A stretch of DNA of 64,000 bases from Candidatus Thiosymbion sp. GTDB lineage: Bacteria; Pseudomonadota; Gammaproteobacteria; Chromatiales; Chromatiaceae. Positions 26,371-36,917 of the stretch are shown here, in pieces. A model generated the notes under the pieces. That model searched no databases. It was given only the letters and a program-made list of their open reading frames with translations, and was not told where the DNA came from. Numbering within the stretch: the stretch's first letter is position 1; each line of letters begins with the position of its first letter. A program made the position numbers and the translations under genes. The stretch is from positions 1-64,000 of the forward strand of contig JAHDND010000036.1 of the NCBI GenBank assembly GCA_018435665.1, in the 5' to 3' direction.

Positions 26371-26732
26371 GGCACCATCGGCTCCAGGAGGGGCAACAAA
26401 CTAAACTGATCGGTATTGTAATCGCGGCGGGTTCCCTTGGCGCGAAAGAATTGGGAGGGGCGGGCAGGGCCTGAAAGACCGCCTCGACCGCCTCGGGCCC
26501 GGCGGGGACGTCACCAGCGCAGGACGCCTCGATGCCACCCTGGTAGAAAGCGTACAGAACCCTCACGCACCAGAGGCAGCTTCCGTAGCACAAGCAAGCC
26601 GCTCACTCCCCTGCTCCCTCCCCCCAGGGCGGGGGAGGTTTGGGAGGTGGAGATCAGGACGTTTAGCCCTGCTGCCGGCCAACCCGTCCTTCAGTCAGCG
26701 ATTGGCGGCGTTGGGAGTAAACCAGGCTGTGA
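26371..26732 (-). other. Gap between ccoG and ccoH with hairpin and unassigned frame
   Basis: 362 bases. A GC-rich hairpin (CCTCCCCC / GGGGGAGG, 26617-26638) lies about 95 bases after the ccoG stop, without a T-run. A minus-strand frame from a TTG at 26593, overlapping the ccoH start region, reads CYGSCLWCVRVLYAFYQGG at its beginning. It has a protein-like Cys/aromatic pattern but then turns low in information. I cannot tell a small gene or remnant from chance. Confidence 0.35.
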
Positions 26733-28169
26733 TCAGGGCCGGGGCTTGGGGCCGATGAAGATACTGGTGCGTTCGGTCGCAATGACCTGGCCGTCGGGTC
26801 GGGTCGCCTCGATGCGGAAGACAATATCCTCGCGCTCGGCCTTAAGGTGTTGGCGCGGCACCCTGACAAAGACGCTGGCCGGGGAGACGAAGCCGTTCCG
26901 GGCCTTTACGGGTTCATCGGCGCCCATGAGTTGCATGCCCTCGGGTCCATAAGCACTGATCCGCACCTCCAGGTCTTCGTTCTGCTTGTTGAGGATTTTC
27001 AGGGTGTATTTATTCTGGATCGAACCGTCGGAAAGGGTGGCAAAGAGCGGGGCGCGTTCATGCAGGACCTTGAGTTCCATCGGGTCCAGGGCGGTCAAGC
27101 CATAGAGGATACCGGAGATGGCGGCCAGGAGAATGGCGGTATAGATCCAGACCCGCGGACGGGTCAGCAGCGCCTTGACGGGCTTGCCCTCCAGTTCGTC
27201 GAGGGATGCATAACGGATGAGTCCGATCGGCCGGCCCAGCTTGACCATCACGGAATCGCAGGCGTCGAGACACAGGGCACAGGTGATACAGCCCTCCTGC
27301 TGGCCCTGGCGAATATCTATACCTGTGGGGCAGACGGCAACGCATTGATTGCAGTCGACACAGTCGCCAGTGGTCCGCTCCGACTCCTTCTGGCCCTTCT
27401 TGACCCGGCCACGGGGTTCGCCCCGGTGGAAGTCATAGGTCGGCAGGATGGTGGTGCGATCGATCATGACGCCCTGAATACGGGCGTAGGGGCAGAGCCA
27501 GAAGCAGGCCTGTTCCCGCAGCCAGCCCGCCAGGACATAGGTACCAACGGTAAAGAGGGCCACGGTGATATAGGCGGTGAGACCGGATTGGCCGGTAAAG
27601 AACTCGACCCAGAGGGTCGGGGCGTCGACAAACCAACTGACGAAGGCAAAACCGGTCGCGAAGCCGATCAGTGCCCACACCAGATGCTTGAGGGCCTTGA
27701 TCCGGAATTTGGTGAAATCCATGGGGGCCTTATCCAACTTCCGGCGGGCGGCCGGCTGACCCTCCAGTTTTTCCTCGATCCAGGTGAAGACATCCGTCCA
27801 GACCGTCTGAAAACAGAAAAAACCGCACCAGACGCGCCCGGCCAGGGCCGTCACCACTGCGAGCAGGATGGCAAAGAAGAGCAGCAAAAGCGACAGCATC
27901 CAGAAGTCCTGGGGAAGGATGGTGGCACCGAAGATATGGTACTGCCGTGCCGGGATGTCCCAGAGGATGGCCTGACGCCCATCCCAGCGGACATAGGGGC
28001 CGACGAAGAACAGGATCCAGATGGCGGCGGATACCCATTTGATCGTGCGCCATTTACCCGGCATGCGCTTGGCGTGGATGGTCTCACCACCCGTATTGAC
28101 ATGCCACTGGCCGGCTTCAGCATAAAGTTCTTCCGCCGCCGTGCTCTTGTCGATCTGCTCTTTGCTCAC
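26733..28169 (-). CDS. ccoG: CcoG, cbb3 oxidase accessory iron-sulfur protein
   Basis: 478 residues, membrane ferredoxin-like protein (FixG/RdxA), known to reduce Cu(II) during cbb3 assembly. It has several transmembrane helices (about 48-65, 85-110, 160-185 and 200-220). Two 4Fe-4S motifs sit near 268-305 (CVDCNQCVAVCP and CITCALCLDAC). One more helix and an Ig-like periplasmic C-terminal domain follow. The GTG at 28169 has GGGAG eight bases upstream and is preferred to the TTG at 28184. It heads ccoGHIS, behind a terminator that separates it from ccoNOQP. Confidence 0.94.
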   Translation of the reverse strand: MSKEQIDKSTAAEELYAEAGQWHVNTGGETIHAKRMPGKWRTIKWVSAAIWILFFVGPYVRWDGRQAILWDIPARQYHIFGATILPQDFWMLSLLLLFFAILLAVVTALAGRVWCGFFCFQTVWTDVFTWIEEKLEGQPAARRKLDKAPMDFTKFRIKALKHLVWALIGFATGFAFVSWFVDAPTLWVEFFTGQSGLTAYITVALFTVGTYVLAGWLREQACFWLCPYARIQGVMIDRTTILPTYDFHRGEPRGRVKKGQKESERTTGDCVDCNQCVAVCPTGIDIRQGQQEGCITCALCLDACDSVMVKLGRPIGLIRYASLDELEGKPVKALLTRPRVWIYTAILLAAISGILYGLTALDPMELKVLHERAPLFATLSDGSIQNKYTLKILNKQNEDLEVRISAYGPEGMQLMGADEPVKARNGFVSPASVFVRVPRQHLKAEREDIVFRIEATRPDGQVIATERTSIFIGPKPRP

Positions 28170-28268
28170 TGAATCCTCTCCCAAATAACGCCATTGCCAG
28201 CCATTGCGACCCGCCGGCCGGACCTGCTGCCTAATAGAGAAATTTAGCTCAAAAGGGCCGACCGGACA

Positions 28269-28282
28269 TTGCGCAAACGCAA
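28269..28282. promoter_or_regulatory. Dyad symmetric site upstream of ccoG
   Basis: TTGCG-CAAA-CGCAA is a perfect 5-4-5 dyad about 100 bases before the ccoG start. It has the spacing of an FNR/CRP-type box and shares the outer TTG/CAA with the FNR consensus, but not the inner bases. A regulator site is plausible but not identified. Confidence 0.35.
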
Positions 28283-28326
28283 CTCTATTCGTCGCAACTC
28301 AATTTTCGGTTTTTCCGGATCGGGTC

Positions 28327-28415
28327 TGGCACCTGCATTCCTTCGGTTGGGTTTGATTTATAGGCAGACCCCGTGCCATCCCCTTGAATTTGGCACCTTA
28401 ATGCCTTCGGCTGGG
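28327..28415. repeat. Two imperfect 25-base direct repeats
   Basis: 28327-28351 and 28391-28415 share 21 of 25 bases (TGGCACCTnnATnCCTTCGG core), with starts 64 bases apart. They lie between the terminator and the ccoG promoter region. Origin unknown. Confidence 0.6.
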
Positions 28416-28490
28416 CAATATCCCGGGGCGAGAGGATGAAAAGGAAGGGGAAATCGGCGATTGAGCCTTGACCACGGCTGCCCCACCAAC

Positions 28491-28516
28491 AAAAAAGGGG
28501 GCAAGCGCCCCCTTTT
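28491..28516 (-). terminator. Rho-independent terminator of the ccoNOQP unit
   Basis: Minus-strand hairpin AAAAGGGGGC / GCCCCCTTTT with a four-base loop, followed by six T residues. It starts 24 bases after the stop of the 49-residue membrane protein. Confidence 0.9.
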
Positions 28517-28539
28517 CAGCCCAGCCTGACGGGAATGCG

Positions 28540-28689
28540 TCAGGGGTTCTTATGTGCCTGAGCGTCCTTGTCCATCAGGGCCTTCACCTTGAACCCAAGG
28601 AAAATGATGATGACGACAGCAATGATGACCATCAGAATGGACATCCACATCACCGGGTCCCAGTTCATCATGTTTGTAAAGAAGCTCAC
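28540..28689 (-). CDS. 49-residue membrane protein downstream of ccoP
   Basis: GTG start with an excellent GGAGGAG ribosome site six bases upstream. The protein reads MSFFTNMMNWDPVMWMSILM, then a very hydrophobic helix rich in Ile and Val, then a charged tail (FKVKALMDKDAQAHKNP). It is a single-pass inner-membrane peptide, co-transcribed with ccoNOQP and followed at once by the operon terminator. It may belong to DUF3149-type small proteins, but I am unsure. A second CcoQ-like stabilising subunit or CcoM-like peptide of the oxidase is the natural hypothesis. Confidence 0.8.
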   Translation of the reverse strand: MSFFTNMMNWDPVMWMSILMVIIAVVIIIFLGFKVKALMDKDAQAHKNP

Positions 28690-28764
28690 GCTGCGCTCCT
28701 CCGCTTACCGTATATAAGATCAAGGGCCGGGGTGGAGGGGTCCGCCCCGGGTCCTGCTTCCTGA

Positions 28765-29670
28765 TTATTTGCCGCCACCCAGTTCGTGGACGTAAACCAC
28801 CAGCTTCTTGACCGCCACCGGGTCCAGCTTACCGGTCTCGACGAAGCCGGGCATGACCGCATCACGGGTGCCCTCCACGCCGGCCTGGTTCACGCCATAG
28901 AGAATGGTGTGCTTGGCACTCTCAAGACCGCCCGGCTCGAAACGCCATATGGCATCGGTCAGATTGGCGGCGCCAACGGTAACGATTTCACCCCCGGGGA
29001 GTTCAGCCAGAACCCCATTGGCCATGGGGCCATGACAGGCATTGCAGCCCTTGGAATTGTAGAGCGCCCAACCCTCATCGGTGGCCTTCCCTTGACTCAG
29101 GTCGACGACGAACTGGGCCAGGGCATCGACCTCGGCGGCGGAGAGAATATCCTTGTGGGCCGTCATGGCACCCTTGCGGCCATAGGAGATCGTCTCCGTA
29201 AGCTTGGCAATACTGCCACCGTAAAGCCAGTCGTCGTCAACCAGCACGGGGTAGCCGGGGTTGCCCTGGCCACCACTGCCGTGACAGGCGGCGCAGTAAT
29301 CACCGAACAGCACCTTGGCGGAGGCCAGTGTGTACTGGGTCAAGCCCGGATCCGCCAGGATCTGCTCCGCCGTCTTCTCGGCGACCTGGGACTCGTATTG
29401 GGCACGCATTTCCTGCAGATCCTGGAGGCCTTCCTGATACTCCTTGATCTGGGTCCAGCCCATCACGCCCTTGGTGAAGCCCTCGCCTTCCACCGGCTGA
29501 TAGGGCATGGGCCACATGGGATAGAGGATGAAATAGCCGATCACGAAGGCGATGGAGGCCCAGAAGCCGATCATCCACCAACTTGGCGGCGGATTGTTCA
29601 GCTCCCGGAGATTATCGTCCCAGAAGTGACCGGTGTTGTTCTCACCGGGAAAGGGGTTAGGTCCCGCCAT
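28765..29670 (-). CDS. ccoP: cbb3 oxidase di-haem cytochrome subunit CcoP
   Basis: 301 residues. A transmembrane anchor (about 30-52) is followed by two cytochrome c domains with haem motifs CAACH and CNACH. It passes electrons to CcoO/CcoN at the periplasmic face. Family signatures are GHFWDDNLRELNNPPPSWW near the start and GxxxAKLTETISYGRKGAM. ATG 29670 is preferred to the GTG at 29682 because GGAG lies six bases before it. It overlaps the end of ccoQ by 14 bases. Confidence 0.96.
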   Translation of the reverse strand: MAGPNPFPGENNTGHFWDDNLRELNNPPPSWWMIGFWASIAFVIGYFILYPMWPMPYQPVEGEGFTKGVMGWTQIKEYQEGLQDLQEMRAQYESQVAEKTAEQILADPGLTQYTLASAKVLFGDYCAACHGSGGQGNPGYPVLVDDDWLYGGSIAKLTETISYGRKGAMTAHKDILSAAEVDALAQFVVDLSQGKATDEGWALYNSKGCNACHGPMANGVLAELPGGEIVTVGAANLTDAIWRFEPGGLESAKHTILYGVNQAGVEGTRDAVMPGFVETGKLDPVAVKKLVVYVHELGGGK

Positions 29671-29872
29671 TTTTTTCTCCACTGTCTTTGTTGTCCTCTT
29701 CGAACAGGACGTAGCGCTGGGATTCGAGCCGGTCCTTGTTCTTGGGACGAAATACCTGGAAGTACGCCACCACCATCGCGATGAAGATGACCACGGTGAG
29801 GATCGTGCCGATCCAGTCGTTCGTGGTCATGGCCTCCCAATCGGTGTGGAAATACTCGCTGAGACTAGTCAC
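29657..29872 (-). CDS. ccoQ: cbb3 oxidase small subunit CcoQ
   Basis: 71 residues from a GTG that overlaps the ccoO stop. One transmembrane helix ([21 protein letters not shown]) is followed by the CcoQ hallmark [19 protein letters not shown]. CcoQ stabilises the oxidase and its interaction with CcoP. A shorter 57-residue form from ATG 29830 is possible, but its GGGAGG is only two bases from the ATG. The extra [13 protein letters not shown] looks like the N-terminus of other gammaproteobacterial CcoQ. The gene overlaps both neighbours, so translation is tightly coupled. Confidence 0.88.
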   Translation of the reverse strand: MTSLSEYFHTDWEAMTTNDWIGTILTVVIFIAMVVAYFQVFRPKNKDRLESQRYVLFEEDNKDSGEKNGGT

Positions 29873-30608
29873 GATAGACCTTGCTCTCGTCAAGCTTGAC
29901 CATGGTGCCCAACACCTGCAAGTAAGCCACCATGGCATCCATCTCGGTCTTGCCGGCGAGCACGGCGGGCGCCGCCTCGATATCCGCGTCCGTGTAGGGC
30001 ACACCAATGGTCCTCAGACCCCGCATGTGGGCCTGCATGGTCGCGGGATCCGGTGAGGCCTTGTCCAGCCAGGGATAGGCAGGCATCACCGATTCCGGCA
30101 CCAGGGCCTGCGGGCGGCGCAGATGGGCGCGCTGCCACTCATCGGAATACTTGCCGCCAACCCGGGCCAGATCCGGACCGGTACGCTTGGAGCCCCATTG
30201 GAAGGGATGGTCGAACATGGACTCGGAAGCCAGGGAGTAATGGCCGTAGCGTTCCTTCTCATCCCGGAAGGGGCGGATCATCTGCGAATGGCAGGTGTAG
30301 CAACCCTCGCGGGTGTAGATGTCCCGACCGGCGAGTTCGAGGGCGGTGTAGGGCCGCATGCCGTCACCCGGCTTCCAGTTGGCCTTGAGGGCCCCACCTT
30401 CGCCGACGGCGATGATGGGCTCCTGTCCGACCTTGCTCCAAACGATTTCCGGATAGCGGTTGTGCTCCATGGTGTTCTTCAGATAGAAGAGGGGCACGAT
30501 TTCGACGAGGCCACCGATGGACAGCACGATGGCGACCATGATCAGCAGGGCCCAGATATTCCGCTCCATGCGGTCCTGCAAGCCCTTGGGGGGGGTATTT
30601 TCAGCCAT
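29865..30608 (-). CDS. ccoO: cbb3 oxidase mono-haem cytochrome subunit CcoO
   Basis: 247 residues. An N-terminal membrane anchor (about 18-42, [21 protein letters not shown]) precedes a periplasmic cytochrome c domain with a single haem motif CYTCHSQM. Other family features are [26 protein letters not shown] and [22 protein letters not shown] text ([19 protein letters not shown]). It lies 17 bases after ccoN and its stop overlaps the ccoQ start. Confidence 0.97.
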   Translation of the reverse strand: MAENTPPKGLQDRMERNIWALLIMVAIVLSIGGLVEIVPLFYLKNTMEHNRYPEIVWSKVGQEPIIAVGEGGALKANWKPGDGMRPYTALELAGRDIYTREGCYTCHSQMIRPFRDEKERYGHYSLASESMFDHPFQWGSKRTGPDLARVGGKYSDEWQRAHLRRPQALVPESVMPAYPWLDKASPDPATMQAHMRGLRTIGVPYTDADIEAAPAVLAGKTEMDAMVAYLQVLGTMVKLDESKVYRD

Positions 30609-30625
30609 GGGTTCTTACCTCTAGC

Positions 30626-32053
<1,428 letters not shown>

Positions 32054-32225
32054 AAAACCTCCCCGAAATGACTGGAGAAACAATGTAGGTATAACCCTTC
32101 CGTGCCGCATCCCAAGCCACGCCCGGTCCCTGGCATAACGCCGGCAATGACAAAGGATCAGCCCCCTAAAGTCAAGGTCAGGGCGTCGGCTTACCCCGGG
32201 GTTGGGGTAAATCACTGACTATTTT

Positions 32226-32239
32226 TTGATCTGTGTCAG
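32226..32239. promoter_or_regulatory. Possible FNR/ANR box upstream of ccoN
   Basis: TTGAT-CTGT-GTCAG on the plus strand matches 8 of 10 informative bases of the FNR consensus TTGAT-N4-ATCAA. It lies about 180 bases before the ccoN ATG. cbb3 operons are commonly under FNR/ANR/FixK control. No convincing -10 box was found at the matching distance. Confidence 0.4.
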
Positions 32240-32323
32240 CTTGGGGGGGAGGGTGAATCACGTGGGGACTGGTTGGGCCCGGGGCAGGCCAGGTCCAACG
32301 GCTTTCCCCAATCAGGAGAGGAG

Positions 32324-33400
32324 TTATTTAAAGAAGGCCTCCAGTGAGAACCCTTCCTTCTCAAGGATGTCACGCAACCGGCGCAGGGCATCCATCTGGA
32401 TCTGACGGACCCGTTCCCGGGTCACCCCCAGTTCCTCCGCCACCTTTTCCAGGGTGCTGTTCTCATAGCCATGGATCCCAAAGCGCCGCTCGATCACCTC
32501 GCGCTGCTTGCTGCTCAGTTTGGCCAGCCAGTGGTCGAGATTGATCTGCACCTCCTCATCCTGGATACGATCGGCGGGGTCCGTCGCATCTTCATCCTGC
32601 AATAAATCCACCAGGGGTTTATCGGCATCCTTACCCAAGGGGGTATCGACAGAGGCGATATGTTCATTCAGGCCGAGCAGGCGCTTGACCTCGGCGCTGG
32701 GTCGCTCGAGCAGGGTGGCCACTTCCTCGACACTGGGCTCGTGGTCCAGGCGTTGGGATAAGAGCCGCACGGCGCGCAGATAGACATTGATCTCCTTGAC
32801 CACATGAATCGGCAGACGCACCGTGCGGGTCTGATTCATGATGGCCCGTTCGATCGTCTGGCGGATCCACCAGGTCGCATAGGTAGAGAAACGAAAACCG
32901 CGTTCCGGATCAAATTTTTCTACGGCGCGGATGAGACCCAGGTTGCCCTCCTCGATCAGGTCCAACAAGGGCAAGCCACGGTAGAGGTAGCGCCGGGCGA
33001 TCTTGACCACCAAACGCAGATTACTGACGATCATGCGTTGGCGAGCCTCGTAATCGCCCGCCTGAGCGAGGCGGGCCAGCCGAACCTTTTCCTCGGCCGT
33101 CAACAGACGGGAGGCGCCAATTTCATTGAGATAGATACGGGTGGCATCGAGATCCCCCTCCTCGGGAGCGGGGCGGAGTCGCTCGCCAGTATCTTCCACA
33201 TCCTCATCCTCCCTTTCCCCTGGAGCCAGGCTGTTTCCCAAGCCTCCCATACCCTCATCCTCGGTCTGGGTCAAATCCACCAGGGCAGGATCAAGGTCAT
33301 CTTCCTGATCGTCGCTCTCTCGCTCCACCCCTTTGGACACGCCGGGACTTACCGCCGAGGAACATTTTGGGGAGTGACTCGCAATGGGACGCCTGTTCAT
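32324..33400 (-). CDS. rpoS: RNA polymerase sigma factor RpoS
   Basis: 358 residues, stationary-phase/general stress sigma factor. Region 1.2 is [22 protein letters not shown]. Region 2 holds the core-binding and -10 recognition helices ([43 protein letters not shown]). Region 3 has [10 protein letters not shown], and region 4 has the -35 helix ([26 protein letters not shown]). The N-terminus is longer and more acidic than in E. coli. nlpD, which carries the main rpoS promoter in many gammaproteobacteria, is absent upstream; pcm lies 253 bases away. ATG 33400 has only a weak ribosome site. Confidence 0.95.
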   Translation of the reverse strand: MNRRPIASHSPKCSSAVSPGVSKGVERESDDQEDDLDPALVDLTQTEDEGMGGLGNSLAPGEREDEDVEDTGERLRPAPEEGDLDATRIYLNEIGASRLLTAEEKVRLARLAQAGDYEARQRMIVSNLRLVVKIARRYLYRGLPLLDLIEEGNLGLIRAVEKFDPERGFRFSTYATWWIRQTIERAIMNQTRTVRLPIHVVKEINVYLRAVRLLSQRLDHEPSVEEVATLLERPSAEVKRLLGLNEHIASVDTPLGKDADKPLVDLLQDEDATDPADRIQDEEVQINLDHWLAKLSSKQREVIERRFGIHGYENSTLEKVAEELGVTRERVRQIQMDALRRLRDILEKEGFSLEAFFK

Positions 33401-33573
33401 CCCGCCGCGAAAAAGGCTATCAGGTTACCTGGCGCTACTCGAAGCCAAGGGATTGCAACGTCGGACATATCCTCCCCTCCCGATCCGTCCCCGAATTTGT
33501 TTTTTGACTATTGATTATCCATTTCCGCGCCCGCGGCCACCAGAGCATGGGGACAAAGCCCCGAGGCGCGGGA

Positions 33574-33595
33574 TTGATCAGGATCTTGATCAGGA
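33574..33595. repeat. Tandem TTGATCAGGA repeat upstream of rpoS
   Basis: TTGATCAGGA occurs twice (33574-33583 and 33586-33595) with a 12-base period, about one helical turn. Each contains the palindrome TGATCA. The first copy plus the next bases also reads TTGAT-CAGG-ATCTT, 8 of 10 to an FNR-type box. It lies about 175-195 bases before the rpoS start. Confidence 0.6.
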
Positions 33596-33642
33596 ATGAT
33601 AAAGACACCGCGCGCTTGGCGTCCACCACAACCGGAGGGGTA

Positions 33643-33663
33643 GTCTGGCCCTTCAGGCCAGAC
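33643..33663 (-). other. Hairpin overlapping the pcm stop codon
   Basis: GTCTGGCC / GGCCAGAC (33643-33650 and 33656-33663), 8 bp with a five-base loop that contains the pcm TGA stop. No T-run follows, so it may be an mRNA end or processing structure and not a full terminator. Confidence 0.5.
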
Positions 33664-34285
33664 CGCTCAGCAAGGGGACAAAGTTGACCGGTTCCAGGAT
33701 CTCGGGGCTATAACCATCGGGTGTCCGGATGACTCTCACCAACACCTGCTCGGCACCCTGCCCCATGGGCAGCACCATGCAGCCCCCAATCCTGAGCTGA
33801 TGCACCAGGGTCCGGGGGATGCCGGGGGGGGCCGCGGTGACGAGAATGGCATCGAAAGGGGCATACTCCGGCCAGCCCAGGGCACCGTCGGCATGCCGCA
33901 AGCGTACATTCCGCAGGCGCATTTCGGCCAGCCGGCGGCGGGCTGTCTCCAGCAGGGCGGCGATCCGCTCCATGCTGTAAACCCGGCGGGCCAGCGAGGC
34001 GAGCACGGCTGTCTGAAAGCCGGAGCCGGTACCGATCTCCAGCACGGATTGAGGGAGGCGCGGTTCCAGCAGGGCTTCAGTCATGCGCGCCACCGCGTAG
34101 GGCTGAGAGAGGGTCTGGCCATGACCGATCGGCAGGGCGGCATCTTCGTAAGCATGACTGGCCAGGGCCTCGTCCACGAAACGATGGCGGGGAAGACGGC
34201 TCAGCAGGTCCAAGACCTCAGGGTTACGGATGCCAGCCTCCAACAGGCGCCGCCGCAACCGTTCTCGGGTACGGGCCGAGGTCAT
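33653..34285 (-). CDS. pcm: Protein-L-isoaspartate O-methyltransferase
   Basis: 210 residues. Repairs isoaspartyl residues in aged proteins using SAM. The PCMT signatures are RHRFVDEALASHAYEDAALPIGHGQTLSQPY, the SAM motif VLEIGTGSGFQTAVLA, and the C-terminal DAILVTAAPPGIP with LVLPMG-like GGCMVLPMGQG. It follows surE, as in E. coli and Pseudomonas. ATG 34285 fits the family length, and an ATG at 34357 overlapping surE is also open. It precedes rpoS without the usual nlpD. Confidence 0.95.
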   Translation of the reverse strand: MTSARTRERLRRRLLEAGIRNPEVLDLLSRLPRHRFVDEALASHAYEDAALPIGHGQTLSQPYAVARMTEALLEPRLPQSVLEIGTGSGFQTAVLASLARRVYSMERIAALLETARRRLAEMRLRNVRLRHADGALGWPEYAPFDAILVTAAPPGIPRTLVHQLRIGGCMVLPMGQGAEQVLVRVIRTPDGYSPEILEPVNFVPLLSGLA

Positions 34286-34335
34286 GCCCACGCCGGCGTC
34301 CTCAGTCCCGGCGGGATGGGCCGCGTCCCCCCTCC

Positions 34336-35085
34336 TCAAGCACAGGCCTCCAGCCATTCCGACAGGGGCTCCAGCAGACCATGGCGGGTAAGATCGACCT
34401 GCAAGGGGGTCACGGAGACGAAACCCTGACGCAAGGCGTGAAAGTCCGTTCCTGGCCCGGCATCCGCCTCGGCACCGGCGGGACCCACCCAGTAGATGGT
34501 GCGTCCGCGGGGATCCTGGGCCTTGGTCACGGGCTCCGCCTTGTGGCGATGACCCAACCGCGTCGCCTGCATCCCGGCCAATTGTCCGAAGGGCACGTCT
34601 GGCACATTGACGTTGAGGATGAGGTTGGACCCCAGGGCCTCCGCATCCAGGCTGGCCACCAGTTTTGCCGTAACCTGGGCCGCCGTTTCCAGGTACTTCG
34701 GCTCATGGGAGGCGATGGAGATCGCCATCGCCGGCAGACCCAGAAAACGTCCCTCGGTCGCCGCCGCCACGGTCCCCGAATAGAGGACATCGTCCCCAAG
34801 GTTGGGACCATGGTTAATACCCGCGATGACCAGATCCGGTTCCTCGTCCAGGAGTCCCGTAATGGCGAGGTGAACGCAGTCGGTTGGGGTACCCTCGACG
34901 TAGTAGTGGCCATTGCCCAGTTCATGGGCGCGCAGGGGCCTGGTCAGCGTCAGGGAATTGCTGGCACCACTGCGGTCGCGGTCCGGGGCGACAATGGTGA
35001 CCGAACCAAACTGGACCAGGTGCTGGGCGAGGATGAGCAGCCCGGGGGATTGATAGCCATCGTCATTACTGAGAAGGATACGCAT
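34336..35085 (-). CDS. surE: 5'/3'-nucleotidase SurE
   Basis: 249 residues. A metal-dependent nucleotidase acting on nucleoside 5'- and 3'-monophosphates, linked to stationary-phase survival. The N-terminus [16 protein letters not shown] carries the Asp-Asp metal pair. Further signatures are [16 protein letters not shown] and [24 protein letters not shown] 35085 has AAGGG seven bases upstream. The frame extends 110 codons further upstream, across the divergent Smr promoter region, but without homology. Confidence 0.96.
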   Translation of the reverse strand: MRILLSNDDGYQSPGLLILAQHLVQFGSVTIVAPDRDRSGASNSLTLTRPLRAHELGNGHYYVEGTPTDCVHLAITGLLDEEPDLVIAGINHGPNLGDDVLYSGTVAAATEGRFLGLPAMAISIASHEPKYLETAAQVTAKLVASLDAEALGSNLILNVNVPDVPFGQLAGMQATRLGHRHKAEPVTKAQDPRGRTIYWVGPAGAEADAGPGTDFHALRQGFVSVTPLQVDLTRHGLLEPLSEWLEACA

Positions 35086-35284
35086 ACTAGAGCCCTTTCG
35101 CGGAAGCCAGGGCATCATACTGGAATTGGCCAGTTTCCACATGGCCTCCGCGTGGCGGCGGGAACGGAGTGGAGCAGGCGTGCGTAACCAGCGCCTTCCC
35201 GCAGGAACAGCTCCCCGCAGATCTGATATCCAAAGCGCGCCAAGGGTATACTCCCAGACAACTGCCGTGAATCGCCGAGCAACC

Positions 35285-35839
35285 GTGAGCCGCTTCCTCG
35301 ATCCTGATGAACGCCGACTCTTCCTTGACGAGGTTGAAGACGCGGCACCCCTTGATGTTGACCAGCCTGAACCCTGGCGTCGACGACCGGCGCCCTTCCC
35401 TATCGCCCAGCCCAAGCATCTGGCGGAGGATGAGCGGCGCCTCAGCCTGGCGGAGGCAGAGGTCGAGACCCATGAATTCCTCTCCTATGCCAAACCCGGC
35501 GTGCAGCGGCGGGTCCTGCACGATCTCCAGCGGGGGGCCATTCCCAGGGAACTGGAGCTGGATCTCCACGGCCTGACCGTCGCCTTCGCCGAACAGCTCT
35601 GCGACGAGTTTCTGGCGGCCTGCGCCCGGCGTCGGGTCCGTTGCGCCCAGATCATTCATGGCAAGGGGTACGGCTCCCAGGAACGACAGCCAGTTCTCAA
35701 GCGCAAGGTCAACTACTGGCTCCGTCTGCGCCCGGAGGTTCTGGCCTTTTGCTCCGCCACCCGCCGGGACGGTGGCACCGGGGCGGTCTATGTTTTGCTG
35801 CGCAACCCGGACAAGGACCCACGGAACCGACAGAGGTGA
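35285..35839 (+). CDS. Smr-domain protein
   Basis: 184 residues. The N-terminal linker starts [22 protein letters not shown], the motif of the SmrA/SmrB (YfcN-like) branch. The Smr domain follows, with [19 protein letters not shown] (the D-x-H-G motif) and [12 protein letters not shown], ending in [10 protein letters not shown]. Smr domains are nucleases or nucleic-acid binders. SmrB cleaves mRNA at collided ribosomes in E. coli. Two GTG starts (35267 and 35285) are possible. The second is preferred for its nearby GAG and for matching the family N-terminus. It is divergent from surE. Confidence 0.9.
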   Translation: MSRFLDPDERRLFLDEVEDAAPLDVDQPEPWRRRPAPFPIAQPKHLAEDERRLSLAEAEVETHEFLSYAKPGVQRRVLHDLQRGAIPRELELDLHGLTVAFAEQLCDEFLAACARRRVRCAQIIHGKGYGSQERQPVLKRKVNYWLRLRPEVLAFCSATRRDGGTGAVYVLLRNPDKDPRNRQR

Positions 35840-36002
35840 GGATTTGAGGTCCTTCGGGCAGGTGGAGGCATTTGGCCGAGGTACCGATCAGGTGGCGGAC
35901 GAAAAGCCGCGGGCATCCCTCATCCTTCATCCCTCAAGGGCCAAAAGATCGCCAGACCCCACCTTGTCAACAAGCGGGCCTCCGGCCCCTGCCAACCGCA
36001 GG

Positions 36003-36836
<834 letters not shown>

Positions 36837-36917
36837 TTAACCTGAGGCATGAGAGTTAAAAATCGGTGAATAAGGCCAGGGATGGTCTGGTTGGCCACCA
36901 TGCACAACAATCCATCC

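Larger units (their letters stand above)
28170..28539. other. 370-base region between the two cco transcription units
   Basis: Contains, from high to low coordinates, the terminator at 28491-28516, two imperfect direct repeats (28391-28415 and 28327-28351) and a dyad at 28269-28282 before ccoG. No gene is seen. Confidence 0.5.

Noticed and set aside
26847..28172. A 441-codon plus-strand frame opposite ccoG
   Set aside because: Antisense shadow of a well-supported gene, no domain.
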